Source: Notolepis coatsorum
Lineage: Eukaryota; Chordata; Actinopteri; Aulopiformes; Paralepididae
Direction: 5' to 3'
Assembly (NCBI GenBank): GCA_963971535.1
Contig: OZ020598.1
Coordinates: forward strand, 93,384,888 to 93,448,887
Length of the DNA stretch: 64,000 nt
This document shows positions 11,468-22,297 of this stretch, in pieces; the stretch's first letter is position 1; the number at the start of each line of letters is the position of its first letter. The position numbers were made by a program, and so were the translations under genes. The notes beneath the pieces were generated by a model, which was given only the letters and a program-made list of their open reading frames with translations, made no database searches and was not told the DNA's origin.

Positions 11468-12539
11468 CAGTCCACATGAGAACCAGTCTGCCTGGAGTCA
11501 CGCACAGAAGTGCTGTCCACCTGCATAGGTTCAGACGAGCTGGCCACTGAAGGTTGTGGAGGGAAGGATGAAACTTCCTCCAGCGGGACACGAAAACGTT
11601 GGCCCCGCCTCTCACGCTCACGGTCTCTGATCCGGTTATCAACGCGTATGGCGGTAGTGACCAGTGTGTCAAAATTGTCTGGAGATCCCACAACCGCCAA
11701 AGCATATTTAACCTGATTAGATAACGCGTTGGTGAACAAAGTGATGAGTGGTCCCTCAGGCCAGCCTGTAGCCCCAGCCAGTGTTCTGAAAGCGATGGAA
11801 AACTGAGCTACACTACTGACGCCCTGGCGCATGCGCGTCAGCTTCATGGCAACCTCTTTATCGTATAGTTCATGATAAAAAACGACCTCCATCTCATTCA
11901 TGAGTCCCTGTGAGTCGTTTAAAACTGGGGCCTGAGCCTGTATGAGTGGAACAGCCCAATCAAGGGCAGGTCCCTCCAACAGGGATAGAATTAGGGCAAC
12001 ACATGAATCCTCAGACTGAAAACGAGAAGGCTGGGCTCTGTACACTATTTGGCATTGTGCCAGAAAACCACGGCATTTACCTGACTCCCCATTAAAATGT
12101 GAGGGGAGCTGGACTTTAGCCTCACAAGGTAATGACCGGGGGCCTGTGAGTAGTGCTTGAGAGACATTAGGTGGGCTCTGGTGAGGGGGAGGTAATTGTG
12201 CATTGGCTATGCGGTCAGCCAAATCACGCATGGCACTATCCATCTTGCGCAATCCTTCATACATCTCCCCATGCTGTTGCACCATGAGAGCTTGTTGTTG
12301 TTGTAATTGTACGATCAGGGCCGCCTGGGAGAAATGCGAGGCCCTGTGCGAGATTTAACGCGAGCCCCCCCCCCCCCCCCCCCCAAAAGGTTAAAAAAAT
12401 ATATATATATATTTTTTTTTTTCATATAGTCAACATATTCTTAAATAATAGTGCTGCCCGAGGCGGGGCATGATACAGTCAACATATAGCAAAAGAGAGA
12501 GCGAGAGAGAGCTCCCGTTCTACAGTCAATATACAGTGT

Positions 12540-12827
12540 ACAGAGAGAGAGAGAGAGAGAGAGAGACACATTGGAAAGAAATTGAAATGCTATTTGGCCC
12601 TAAACAGAGAGTACACAGTGGCAGAATACCTGAGCACTGTGACTGAAGATCCTTGACTATGTACAGACTCAGCGAGCACAGCCTAGCCATCGAGAAAGGC
12701 CGCCATAGGCAGACTGTGTGTGTTAGAAAGAGAGAGAGAGAGAGAGAACATGTGTGTTTGTCATGTGTGTGTGTGTTAGAGAGAGAGCATGTATGAGAGA
12801 TCCAAAAGGACAAAGATCAACACTTAA

Positions 12828-12870
<43 letters not shown>

Positions 12871-13075
12871 ATTGGAAAGAAATTGAAATGCTATTTGGCC
12901 CTAAACAGAGAGTACACAGTGGCAGAATACCTGAGCACTGTGACTGAAGATCCTTGACTATACAGACTCAGCGAGCACAGCCTAGCCATCGAGAAAGGCC
13001 GCCATAGGCAGACTGTGTGTGTTAGAAAGAGAGAGAGAGAGAGAGAGAGAGCATGTGTGTTAGAGAGAGAGCATG

Positions 13076-13138
<63 letters not shown>

Positions 13139-13215
13139 ATGTGTGTGTGTGTTAGAGAGAGAGCATGTATGAGAGATCCAAAAGGACAAAGATCAACACT
13201 TAAATCCAAAGAGAA
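12540..13215 (+). repeat. GA-rich tandem duplication inside the hAT element
   Basis: A segment of about 290 bp (from acacattggaaagaaattga at 12567 to gatcaacacttaaatccaa near 12832) is repeated at 12868-13209 with very few changes. GA arrays separate the copies, and a longer (GA)n runs at 13079-13138. Confidence 0.9.
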
Positions 13216-13504
13216 GAGGGTCTATACCAGAGAAACCAAAGCAGCAAGAAGCCAATGGCCGACATCAGCTAAATAGGCTAGCCAGGTACTGTGACACCAG
13301 GCCACACACAGCTTTGGCCAACGGCCCAACGCTACCCAAGCTACACAAACGACCAAGACATTCACACACAGCACATGTCGTATCTCCAAATGTTGTGAAG
13401 TAGCATATGTTTTGCCTGGAAAAAAACATCGTTATTAACAAAACATTCGGGAGGGGAAGGAAGGAAGAGTGGGGTAATGTCATGACATTTTCATTAATCT
13501 TACC

Positions 13505-14245
13505 TGCACCAAGGAACGCAGGGCGAAAGGCCGTAACACAGGTCTCCACGTTGACGAAAGGCCTCTCGCTGTCGGGACAAAAATAAGCTGCTGCCAGAGC
13601 CTTGTCATGGTGCAGGCCCGACTACATCTTCTGTCAAAGATGATGTCGTAGTCAGAGTGCCAGAACCCCCTGCTATTCTCACGGCTAATGTCAATGGTCG
13701 TAGCACAAGCTAACAGCTAACTCAAGGCTAACTGATAGCATCAAACGAACGTTCCCAGCCGAGCGCAGCCGGCAGTTAACGTCGAAGCTAAACAGCTAAC
13801 TGGCTAACAGTTAGCTCAACCAGGCTATCGCTAACCATTAGCTAACGCAGAAGCAAGCTATGCGGCTACATACAGCCAGGTGCTAACACCAGGCACACAC
13901 CGTTAGCTACTAGTAGTACTATTAGCTAGTCGGCCAGTTTAGCTCCAGAGAGTGAGAGAGAGAGAGAGAGAGAGCGATGTCCACGGCGGGAATAGAATAG
14001 AGTTAATAGAATAGGTTAAAAACTCACCAAACGTCCAAGAGGATGGAGACAACCGCGTGGAGTTGACGAAGTTCATCTGCCAAACGACCATCCTCTTCAT
14101 CCTTGGCTGCAGGTTAGCTAACGCTAGATAGCCTTTAGCTAAGCTAGCTACTAGCCGACATCATCATGGGCCATGGCTATATCCCGACTGCATCATGACA
14201 AGGCTCCGGCCATTTGTCCCGCCTTTCGTCAACGTTCCTTGGTGA
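13505..14245. repeat. Inverted repeat with gttagcta-rich spacer
   Basis: The strings caccaaggaacg, gttgacgaaaggc, gggacaaa and gagccttgtcatg occur at 13507-13608 and again in inverted order at 14178-14243. The spacer is rich in agctaac/gttagct, a motif common near teleost promoters. On the minus strand, 14108-14029 reads like a short exon ending in GTGAGT. This may be a captured host 5' region; that is inference. Confidence 0.6.
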
Positions 14246-14792
14246 CTGACCGACTGATAATGACCGACCTTGGCTGGCATAACTAAGCATAATAGTCAAA
14301 AGCTGCACGCGCGAAATATTCAAACGCAGCTGACTCTTCTTCTTCTTCTTCTTCTTCGTTTAAGTTTCCGGCGGCGTACTATGATGTAAGTAACCACTCC
14401 CTTCGTTGAAACCAATCTGCTGCAGAGCACCAGAGCTCCAATAGTGACCCAGGTGCAGACCCAGGAACAAGTCAGACACATTCTACAAACGTGTCTAATG
14501 TGAAATATATAAGCATATAAGCAAAACTAGATTTTAGGTATGTCATGAAAAGGGCCTCGCGGGAAGGGGGGCCTCGAAAAAAAAAAAATATATATATATA
14601 TATATTTCTTTTTATTTTTTTTTATTTTTTATTTTGCGAGGCCCCCCTTCCCGCGAGGCCCTGTGCGACCGCACTGCTCGCACACCCCCTGAGGCGGCCC
14701 TGTGTACGATAGCTTCCTCATGTGAAAGCAATCCTTGACGCTGCGCAGCTAGTGCTTGTTCGAGACCTGTGTTATCTGCTGACCCAGTCATG

Positions 14793-14803
14793 GCTTTTTC
14801 ATT
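14793..14803 (-). promoter_or_regulatory. Predicted self-priming primer binding site
   Basis: Directly after the 5' LTR the minus strand reads AATGAAAAAGC instead of a tRNA-complementary TGG site. Its exact complement forms the predicted first 11 nt of the transcript (7610-7600 in the 3' LTR; one mismatch in the 5' LTR). Self-priming is known for the Tf1/sushi group. Confidence 0.75.
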
Positions 14804-14804
14804 C

Positions 14805-15439
14805 TGTGAGGGCTGTGTGTGTGTGTGTGTGGGTCATGAGCAGATAACAGGGACTCTTAAAGTTATCCATGAAATGGACAACCACTAGACTGCTTACACA
14901 GATATTTTAGGAGAGGGGACAAATTAAACAACAGAAAACAACCTTTACAGGTGGACATCTCAAAGTGAGTAATTAAGAAAATAAATCAAGTCCCAAAAAA
15001 CAGGACTACTCTCAATAAAGAGGTATAGTATAAAAGTAAATAAGCCACAAGGACACCTCCTAATAAAGGAGTTTATATTGGAAAAAGTAAAACAATAAAC
15101 CTCCACTAAGGGAGAAATAAGAATGACTACCATAAAGCTCAATTCTGAATCAGAGATCAGACTACACTTCAATATAATGAGCGTGACCAAAAGGACAGCC
15201 AACACTAGGAAAATTAAAAAGCAGTTGACACTGCGATCTCCAAACTTAAATAGACTCCACATGGCCATAGGCACAGCTGCACTGCATCAGGTGCAATCAA
15301 GCCCACACACCTGCCGACCCATGAGGCAATTAAACACACGGAACAGGAATTGACAGCTATCCCTCACAGAGAGGTGAAATAAAGCAAAAATAGACAGCTG
15401 TCCCTCACAGAAAGGTGAAATAAGGCAAAAACCATGACA
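14805..15439 (-). repeat. 5' LTR of sushi-type element
   Basis: 635 bp, TG...CA, from tgtgagggctg to aaaaaccatgaca. It aligns with 7168-7827 apart from scattered substitutions and the missing 29-bp segment. Confidence 0.95.
15222..15252 (-). promoter_or_regulatory. LTR core promoter
   Basis: On the minus strand TATTTAAG (15252-15245) lies 30 nt upstream of GCTTTTTAATT (15222-15212). The 3' LTR has the same layout at 7640 and 7610. The spacing fits a TATA box and start site, and the start coincides with the sequence complementary to the primer site. Confidence 0.7.
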
Positions 15440-15876
15440 GTTTCTTTCACTATTTGGACAATTTTACATGATTCCTGTGAGTCTATGGAACACATCTGTA
15501 AGGTTTTTCTCCAAAAAATGCATTGTTTTATATTTCTAATAGAGTACTCAAAAGCAGCATTTTTCCACTTCAAGATTTCAAGCCTTTTTGGCCTGGCTCC
15601 GCCCATACTCGCAAATCGCTTTGAGTGACAGTCACCAACTAACGTTACATCCAGTCTGTTTGAAAATACTAGAATCCAACATAGTCTGGTGAAAACGCAC
15701 CTTATGTCATGGATGGATCATCACCGTTTGTCCTCTTTCTCTTCATAATAATATTCAATAGTTCGCTCTAGGCAATCGCCTACAATGTATCGCCCAGCTG
15801 TAGTCTGGACTCTGGGGAGCTCTCAACTGCCTCGACCAGTGTTATGTGAATCCGACTCCCCCTCGCCCGAACACGC
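15440..15876 (+). repeat. Dispersed repeat, shared with 21475-21700
   Basis: The blocks gtagtctggtgaaaacgcac and atcgcccagct...ggggagctctcaactc occur here in one order and at 21487-21625 in the opposite order but the same orientation. No coding signal. Confidence 0.55.
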
Positions 15877-16421
15877 TGTGAGAAATCGGTGTTTTCAATG
15901 TATGTAATGTATATTGGGGGAGATGACAGCAGCTGGAGGGGCCGGGTCAGCGAGGTTGAAATGTGCATGGTTTAGCAGAGGGTGGTGGAAGCAGTCAGTG
16001 TGAGCAGCACACTGAGCAGCGAGCAGGGTGTTTACATTCCATCAAGAACATCAACAAGCTGATAAGAACAGCAACAGGCACAGGAGTGAGGGAGAGAGGT
16101 TTGACATCATTAATGAAACAGAGGTTTAAAATGTGTGTTTAAAGGTTAAAGCTGTTGTCATGGCAGCGGCACATAGTAACCAGGAGAGGGGCGAGGCCGT
16201 CGTTGCTATGACGAAGATCCTATAAATCCGACAGTGTTTCCGGATGTAAGGCAGACTAGGGCAGACCAAAGAAACGAATCCCACGGGAGAGAAGACACCA
16301 TCAGAGACTTTGAGACGGCTCCCTCCTCTCATCACAGAGAAGGGGGGGGGGGAATGCCACATTAGCTTCGGCTAACACGGGAAGGGTTTTGGCTAACGAC
16401 AAGGCCTGAGCCACCATTGGA
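15877..16421 (+). repeat. Left LTR-like repeat
   Basis: It contains a TATA-like tataaatc at about 16221 and a G run at 16346-16356. It is very similar to 17454-18004. Confidence 0.7.
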
Positions 16422-17453
16422 GTTTTCAGACGACACGGTCACCAGAAAGAACTAGCCTGCACGATCGCGCTGGGGGCCAACCGTGGGACGGAGATAGGGC
16501 GACGGAAGTGGGTATCGGTAGCTGCTGGTGTCACGACGGAAGACGACAAACAGGGAACTGCCCTGTAGGACAGAGATGGGTGTGGAGAAGGTGGTAGACT
16601 AATAGATAACGATAGCGCCATGGGCTGTAGGACACTCACACCGTCCAACAGTCTGAAAGGGTGTGGCCATGGCAGGGGCTTGCAGAGGAAAAATATATAG
16701 ACAACTGGAGATGACAGTGTGGAACGGGCTGCAGGTCCACGCCATGGTATAAATAGAAAACACAAGGGAGAGTCGAGTGTACAGGAGACTGCTGGTGTTG
16801 TTGTTCTGCTTTCAGAGTCTGGAGATGACCGACAGGGGGCGGAGACGGCCAACAGGGCGGGGTCCAGCGATCGCAGGTGGTGTTGCCCAGGGGAGAATGC
16901 GGCAGACATCCGAGGGGGCTTTCCTGCGGAGACGCTGTTTCGAGGCGTTTTGAAACAACAGAGCATGGGCGGGTGTATTGAGTGAATCATGGACAAACAG
17001 GGACTTCCTTTCAGAGTCAATCAGGAGATCGAGAGACGAGACGACAGCGAGAAGTCCTGTGTTCATTGATAATAATTGATAGGAGTATGAGATATAAAAA
17101 AACCTGATGGAGGATATATGTATAGAAGGATATATATATATAGAAGGTAGATAAGGGGAAAACAATAAAATAACAAGATAGAATTATTGGGAGCAGGCAA
17201 AGGGGCTCTATTTGTTATGAGTCGTTGGATGTTGTTGGTTTTGGTGGTCTGTTTCGGTTTCCTTTGTGCACGAAGGGGGGCGCAAACAGACATCAGACAG
17301 CAAGATCACTGGGTTGACCGTGGGCCGTCTTCATTTCTTGTGCACGAGAGATGAGGTTGGTTCGCTTCAACAACAGTCTATTTTTGGGTATAATTGATTG
17401 AAAAACCAAGTAGTCTGTTGATTCTGAAGGTTGATTAGAATCAAAGGGGGGAA

Positions 17454-18004
17454 TGTGAGAAATCGGTGTTTTCAATGTATGTAATGTATATTGGGGGAGA
17501 TGACAGTAGCTGGAGGGGCCGGGTCAGCGAGGTCGAAATGTGCATGGTTTAGCAGAGGGTGGTGGAAGCAGTCAGTGTGAGCAGCACACTGAGCAGCGAG
17601 CAGGGTGTTTACATTCCATCAAGAACATCAACAAGCTGATAAGAACAGCAACAGGCACAGGAGCGAGGGAGAGAGGTTTGACATCATTAATGAAACAGAC
17701 GTTTAAAATGTGTGTTTAAAGGTTAAAGCTGTTGTCATAGCAGCGGCACATAGTAACCAGGAGAGGGGAGAGGCCATCGTTGCTATGACGAAGATCCTAT
17801 AAATCTGACAGTGTTTCCGGGTGTAAGGCAGACTAGAGCAGACCAAAGAAACGAATCCCACGGGAGAGAAGACACCATCAGATACTTTGAGATGGCTCCC
17901 TCCTCTCATCACAGAGAGGGGGGGGGGGAAATGCCACATCATCATTAGCTTCGGCTAACACAAGGAGGGTTTTGGCTAATGACAAGGCCTGAGCCACCAT
18001 TGGA
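17454..18004 (+). repeat. Right LTR-like repeat
   Basis: A copy of 15877-16421 with small substitutions and an extra atc. Downstream at about 18078-18085 lies tttaataaac, which could be a polyadenylation region if the right LTR is longer than the left. Confidence 0.7.
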
Positions 18005-19573
18005 CTGAATAGCAGGAGAGGCGATAGCAATGACAATACAATCTGATAACATCTGATTATGAGGTTCTGTTTATTTAATAAACAACGCTCTTCCAAGAAA
18101 GGTATCATGCTGTCAAGGTGTCGAATTCTTACGGAGGTGGTGAATTATTATGGTTGCGGATTGCATTAACACATTAACTGCCACGCAGTTTGCCCCTCTC
18201 ATACCACTCTCTGCCACCACTCTAAGCCTATGGAGATGTTCAACTTTTTTGCAGGGCTATAACTTTTTATATATATACTACTTTATATTTAATATTGCAG
18301 TAATTCCTAGAACGCTAGTTATAGGCCTAAATGCATAATATAGATTATCGATTGCAGTTTATTCGTGATACACGCTATATAAAAAAATCCAACTGAATAC
18401 GATCCTAAACGTTATGACTCATCATGCGCGGATGAATGGGGGGGGGGGGTCGTTTATAATTCCGTGATCGTCAGTAAATGCTTTATGTAGTATGGGTGAT
18501 ATATTGATCAGAGCAGTTTGCATTAATAATAATAAACAATCACGCTGAAAGTAACGTTACTGTCCTCTTACCGTTCGCCGATGAGACTGGAGGAAAAAGA
18601 TCCCACTTATTTGACGCAATCGACTAGATCCATTTCCGGTTTGTATGGCGAATCGACTAGATCCATTTCCGGTTGTAACTCGCCCGATCATCGACCAGGC
18701 GGCAGTATTGAAGCGTTGCACGGTTGTGCTGAATCCCACTGTCTCAGCCGAGGCTGGGTGAGGGAATTATGAATACCATGGCGAAAAAATGAAATATGAT
18801 CTCAATAACGTTGTACGCCGTGGAATGGCGGAATTCGCATGACCTTGAAACCCGTCGTAAGCCGTTTTTGGCGGTGGATGTGTTAACGGGGAAAGATAAG
18901 GATTGTACAGCCAGTATGAGAAGACATCGGAGAGAAACAAACACAACGCAGAGGTCAGTGGATGGAGAGGATAACACAAGCCAAACAGACGAAGACGGGA
19001 TACTGGCTGATTGATCAGAATCCAACAACGCATACACTATCAGATTATAAAACGATAAAGCGGGCAGATATGCGGGAACGTTTTGATTATATTTAAAAGG
19101 CTTTGACATTGTAAAACGAAATAAGTGGAGTTTTGAAGCTGTAAGCTGAATACAAGTCATAGGAACACCCATCTTACCCCTTCCTACTGTATAAGACATA
19201 GGAAAATTGCAAAATGCAGAAACGCTACAGTAATAGTAACGTTAATACACGATTGACACATGTGCAGACAGTTGAAAGTTGCTGATAATGATTTGACAAC
19301 TTCTGTCCATAATAAATATAACCGACAGTGAATCAATGGCCAATGGCTTAGCTTCAACTCCCATATGAAATGCACACGCACACACACAGAAGAGTACCGT
19401 AATACACAAACGGATTAATGAACAAGGTCCTACTGCTAATTAACTAATTAGGACGTACTGTATGTACTTACTGATTCAATGCTTTCTTTTGGTACAGGCT
19501 AGCTCCCTTCTTTAGCAACAGCCAGGAAATGACCATGCACCTGTTTTCCTCACTCTAAATACTAATCACCCCA
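18005..19573. other. Unassigned region with a short duplication
   Basis: No gene is supported. A 24-bp direct duplication of aatcgactagatccatttcc lies at 18619-18675. The stretch 19075-19200 (gttttgattatatttaaaag ... actgtataaga) matches 24300-24420 inside the Harbinger-like element, so part of this is a related transposon remnant. Confidence 0.5.
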
Positions 19574-19890
19574 AACCACCTTCCCAGAGATGGCGCTTCA
19601 ACACATCACTGCTGGAAGACCCTGAATTCGACACATATTTCAAGAAAGAGTGGACATCCTTGATGGAAATGTCATCCACATTACTATGGGAAACGGCCAA
19701 AGCAGTATTGAGAGGAAACATCATATCATATTCATCATATAAGAAAAAAAATTTCTCCAATTTGAAAATAATCTGAAATAAAAAATAGAGGAATTAAATA
19801 ATGCATATGTTACCCTAACAAATACATTTTGAAGGATTTACGCAAATTACAATTCAGTTTAATGAAATACAAAATAAAAAAACAAAATTG

Positions 19891-19927
<37 letters not shown>

Positions 19928-20155
19928 AACTTTATTAACAGATTGCAGAATGGGTACAGAGATTAAGACAGGACTACTTTAAACACAACAATAAATCTGT
20001 AAAATATCTAGCCAACCAACAAAAAAAAACAAAGAAAAATCAATTATACTTGCAGTAAAGGACTCAGCAGGGAAGACGCTGAGAGCACCTCAAAAGATCA
20101 ACGACACATTTAAAAATGTTTATATTAAATTATACACACCTGACATTAATCCAGT
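19574..20155 (+). pseudogene. L1-type LINE ORF2 fragment (endonuclease-RT linker)
   Basis: A decayed plus-strand frame reads LLEDPEFDTYFKKEWTSL, WETAKAVLRGN and later INDTFKNVYIKLYTPDIN, which is the segment between the endonuclease and RT of vertebrate L1/Tx1 elements. It is interrupted at 19890-20000 by an (attg)n-aaaactttattaacag LINE-tail-like insert and ends at a G-rich minisatellite. Confidence 0.65.
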
Positions 20156-20412
20156 CTCTACTAGGAGGTGGTCCAGAGGGGGGGGGGGGGGGGGGTGCGT
20201 TTCTACTAGGAGGTGGTCCAGAGGGGGGGGTGGTGGGAGTCTCTACTAGGAGGTGGTCCAGAGGGGGGGGGGGGGTGAGTATCTACTAGGAGGTGGTTCA
20301 GAGGGGGGGGTGAGTCTCTACTAGGAGGTGGTCCAGAGGGGGGGGGGGGGGGGGGGTGGGTCTCTACTAGGAGGTGGTCCAGAGGGGGGGGGGGGTGAGT
20401 CTCTACTAGGAG
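20156..20412 (+). repeat. G-rich minisatellite, G-quadruplex potential
   Basis: Six units of about 30-50 bp read tctactaggaggtggtccag followed by runs of 8-19 G. The unit length varies mostly in the G run. Confidence 0.95.
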
Positions 20413-20615
20413 ACTAGTAGTCACACACACACGCACGCACACACACTCTGCTGTCTGTCTCTCTGCTGTCTGTCTCTCTGCTGTCTGTCTCTATGTTGTC
20501 TGTCTCTCTGCTGTCTGACTCTCTGCTGTCTTTATCTCTGCTGTCTGTCTCTCTGCTGTCCGTCTCTCTGCTGTCTGTCTCTCTGCTGTCTGTCTCTCTG
20601 CTGTCTCTCTCAAAA
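20412..20615 (+). repeat. 15-bp minisatellite
   Basis: Tandem ctgctgtctgtctct units follow a short CA tract. One unit has ctatgt and one tttatc. Confidence 0.95.
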
Positions 20616-20639
20616 TAGTATAAGTGGCTATCTTGGCCC

Positions 20640-21121
20640 TGAGAGCGTTGCTCTCCGGTTATGCAGCTGAACCCTCCAGCATGCATTAATGACACCAATG
20701 GCAAACAGTGGTTAACGGTCTTTATTAGTGTTTTGCGGTGTCCAGGCAGCAATGGTCTTTTAGGAAGTTAATAGATATAATATCCGACATCACCGTGTAC
20801 ACGTCTGTCAGCCTGTCGCGTATTTCTCCCATAACCGTGTTGGCTCGGTTTAGTCCATTTTTCCACATTTCATGGGGGTGTTTCATTACCGTATATGGTT
20901 AATTACGGGTGGTTCTATATGCAAATACTTAAAATCGGGCACGAGCGCGGAGCGTAGAACAAGTGGCATTTATCAACACGGAGTACTTGCAGGTGTGCGT
21001 AGGACCTGTGTATGCACGTGTGATAAATCCCGATTTTTTCTGTATGTACACACATTCTAAATTCTGTGCGTAGGAACAAAAATAGAACACTTTCTAAGAA
21101 TTGTTGATAAATGAGGGCCCA
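20640..21121. mobile_element. Harbinger-like MITE, left-truncated
   Basis: The stretch matches 24840-25290 block by block (cggtctttattagt, ccaggcag, caatggtctt, gacatcaccgt, tcaacacgga, gtgtgataaat) and ends with ttgataaatgagggccc, the same terminus. The left terminus is missing. Confidence 0.7.
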
Positions 21122-21412
21122 GGACCCCACGGCTTCCCTGCTGAATTCTTCAAACATTTCTGGTCAACAATATCTCCACTATTCATAAGAATGGCTAAAT
21201 AAAACATACCTCCAGAATCCCCCCACACATGAACACAGCACTCATCTCACTACTGCTCAAGCCGGACAAAGACCCAACCCTACCCTCTAGCTACCGCCCC
21301 CTCTCACTGATCAACACAGATATTAAAATAATAACTAAAACGCTAACCACAAGACTGGAAACAGTCATATCCACCTTAATTCACTACAAGCAACTACCAA
21401 ACTCATAGACTC
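21122..21412 (+). pseudogene. L1-type LINE RT fragment
   Basis: The frame begins at the RT block PGPHGFPAEFFKHFW and continues with SYRPLSLINTDIKII and RLETVISTLIH. Stops and a frameshift interrupt it. The Harbinger-like sequence ends exactly at its start. Confidence 0.7.
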
Positions 21413-21474
21413 CTTCTCTAAAATATCAGACTACGCTATAAATTGGTTGAAGTCAATCACGGCAGCATTATAAA

Positions 21475-21700
21475 GTCCATCGTAGGTGATCGCCCAGCTC
21501 GGGGAGCTCTCAACTCGGCGACAGATAATGTGACCTCCTCGGCCGGTTTGACTATAGTATTTTTATGATTTACCAGAGGTGCAGAGTCCAATGTAGTCTG
21601 GTGAAAACGCACGTTATCATCCATAAGTGTGATAATTTTGTCCTCTAGTCTCCAGAAGTCGTGATCGCCATAGCTCACAAACTTGCCTCATTGATGACGG
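21475..21700 (+). repeat. Dispersed repeat, shared with 15650-15870
   Basis: It contains the blocks described at 15440-15876 in the other order. No coding signal. Confidence 0.5.
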
Positions 21701-21759
21701 ATCACGACATCATCAGAAATGAATGCAAGGACATATTCGCTGCTTGGCAGACAGGAACA

Positions 21760-22297
21760 GCACAACATATCTTGCCTGTCCCGACTCCCCAGGCCATCAG
21801 GTTGCTCAATGACAATCAATGAAAATAACACTATCAAATACACTCACAGCACACACATCCACACGTACACACTCACTTTAATAAACAACTCACTGTAGCA
21901 CCCACTTGACCCACTTTAGACACTTAACACACTTTATATTTATTGGTATACTGGTATATCTGTATATCTTACCTCATTGCACCTTACCACCACAAGGTGG
22001 CACCCCAAGCTAAGCTAAGTTGTACCTCATCACATTATACTGTATTGTACTGTATGGGAACTCAGTTACCTTTCTCTACTCTGCACTGTATATTGTATTG
22101 TATATATGTATATTGAACATTTTTGTTTTGTTTACACTTGTTTACGTACTTGACTTTCTATTCTATACTTATATTATACTTTTTATACTTATCCTTTTAT
22201 ATAGCACACTCTCAGGAGCAAAACGGAAAGAAGCATTTCATATAAAAGTATCCTGTATTTCTATATGACAACTAATAAAGAAACTTGAACTTGAACT
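21760..22297 (+). mobile_element. Rex1-like LINE 3' end
   Basis: The last codons read like PTPQAIRLLND, matching the conserved C-terminus of Rex1/CR1-type proteins. They are followed by a 3' UTR, an aataaag and a tail of three acttga units (22278-22297). Confidence 0.6.

Larger units (their letters stand above)
12316..14702. mobile_element. Non-autonomous hAT element inserted in gag
   Basis: An exact 8-bp target duplication TGTACGAT lies at 12308-12315 and 14703-14710. The termini are inverted: both begin CAGGGCCGCCT read inward, and both then carry a second block like gcgaggccctgtgcg. The 2387-bp body has no transposase. It contains a poly(C) run, AT stretches, GA microsatellites, a tandem duplication, an inverted repeat and gttagcta-rich sequence. 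It must be moved by a transposase encoded elsewhere. Confidence 0.93.
11392..14791 (-). pseudogene. gag: Chromovirus gag, split by a hAT insertion
   Basis: The likely start codon is at 14791 (minus strand), only 13 nt after the 5' LTR. The first 27 codons (14791-14711) are followed by the inserted hAT element, and the rest lies at 12315-11392. Removing the hAT and one target-duplication copy would keep the frame. The product has a glutamine-rich N-terminal segment, a capsid-like middle with FNGESGKCRGFLAQC, and one CCHC zinc knuckle near the end (CRYCRRKGHTRVEC) for RNA binding. It resembles the gag family from which vertebrate PEG10/RTL genes derive. The hAT insertion ends its function here. 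Confidence 0.88.
7168..15439 (-). mobile_element. Ty3/gypsy chromovirus (Tf1/sushi type), complete with TSD
   Basis: Two LTRs (7168-7827 and 14805-15439) flank gag, protease, RT/RNase H and integrase with a chromodomain, all read on the minus strand. The 5-bp target duplication GTTTC is present on both sides (7163-7167 and 15440-15444). The LTRs differ by roughly ten substitutions and one 29-bp deletion. The coding region has at least two frameshifts and a 2.4-kb hAT insertion in gag, so this copy is dead. The chromodomain would target integration to modified chromatin. Confidence 0.95.
15877..18004 (+). mobile_element. LTR-bounded non-coding element (LARD/TRIM-like)
   Basis: Direct repeats of about 545-551 bp (15877-16421 and 17454-18004) start with tgtgagaaatcggtg. 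The sequence directly before the right copy is caaaggggggaa, a good polypurine tract. The 1-kb interior has no gag or pol. No target duplication could be found (flanks cacgc and ctgaa), and the exact LTR end is uncertain because both copies share ccaccattgga. A segmental duplication is the alternative. Confidence 0.62.

Noticed and set aside
16439-17020. 193-residue minus-strand frame inside the LTR-bounded element
   Set aside because: Low-complexity Ser/Pro composition and no gag, protease or RT motif; it is antisense to the direction set by the polypurine tract.
20206-20752. Proline-rich and DSRET-repeat frames
   Set aside because: Products of the G-run and CTGTCT minisatellites.
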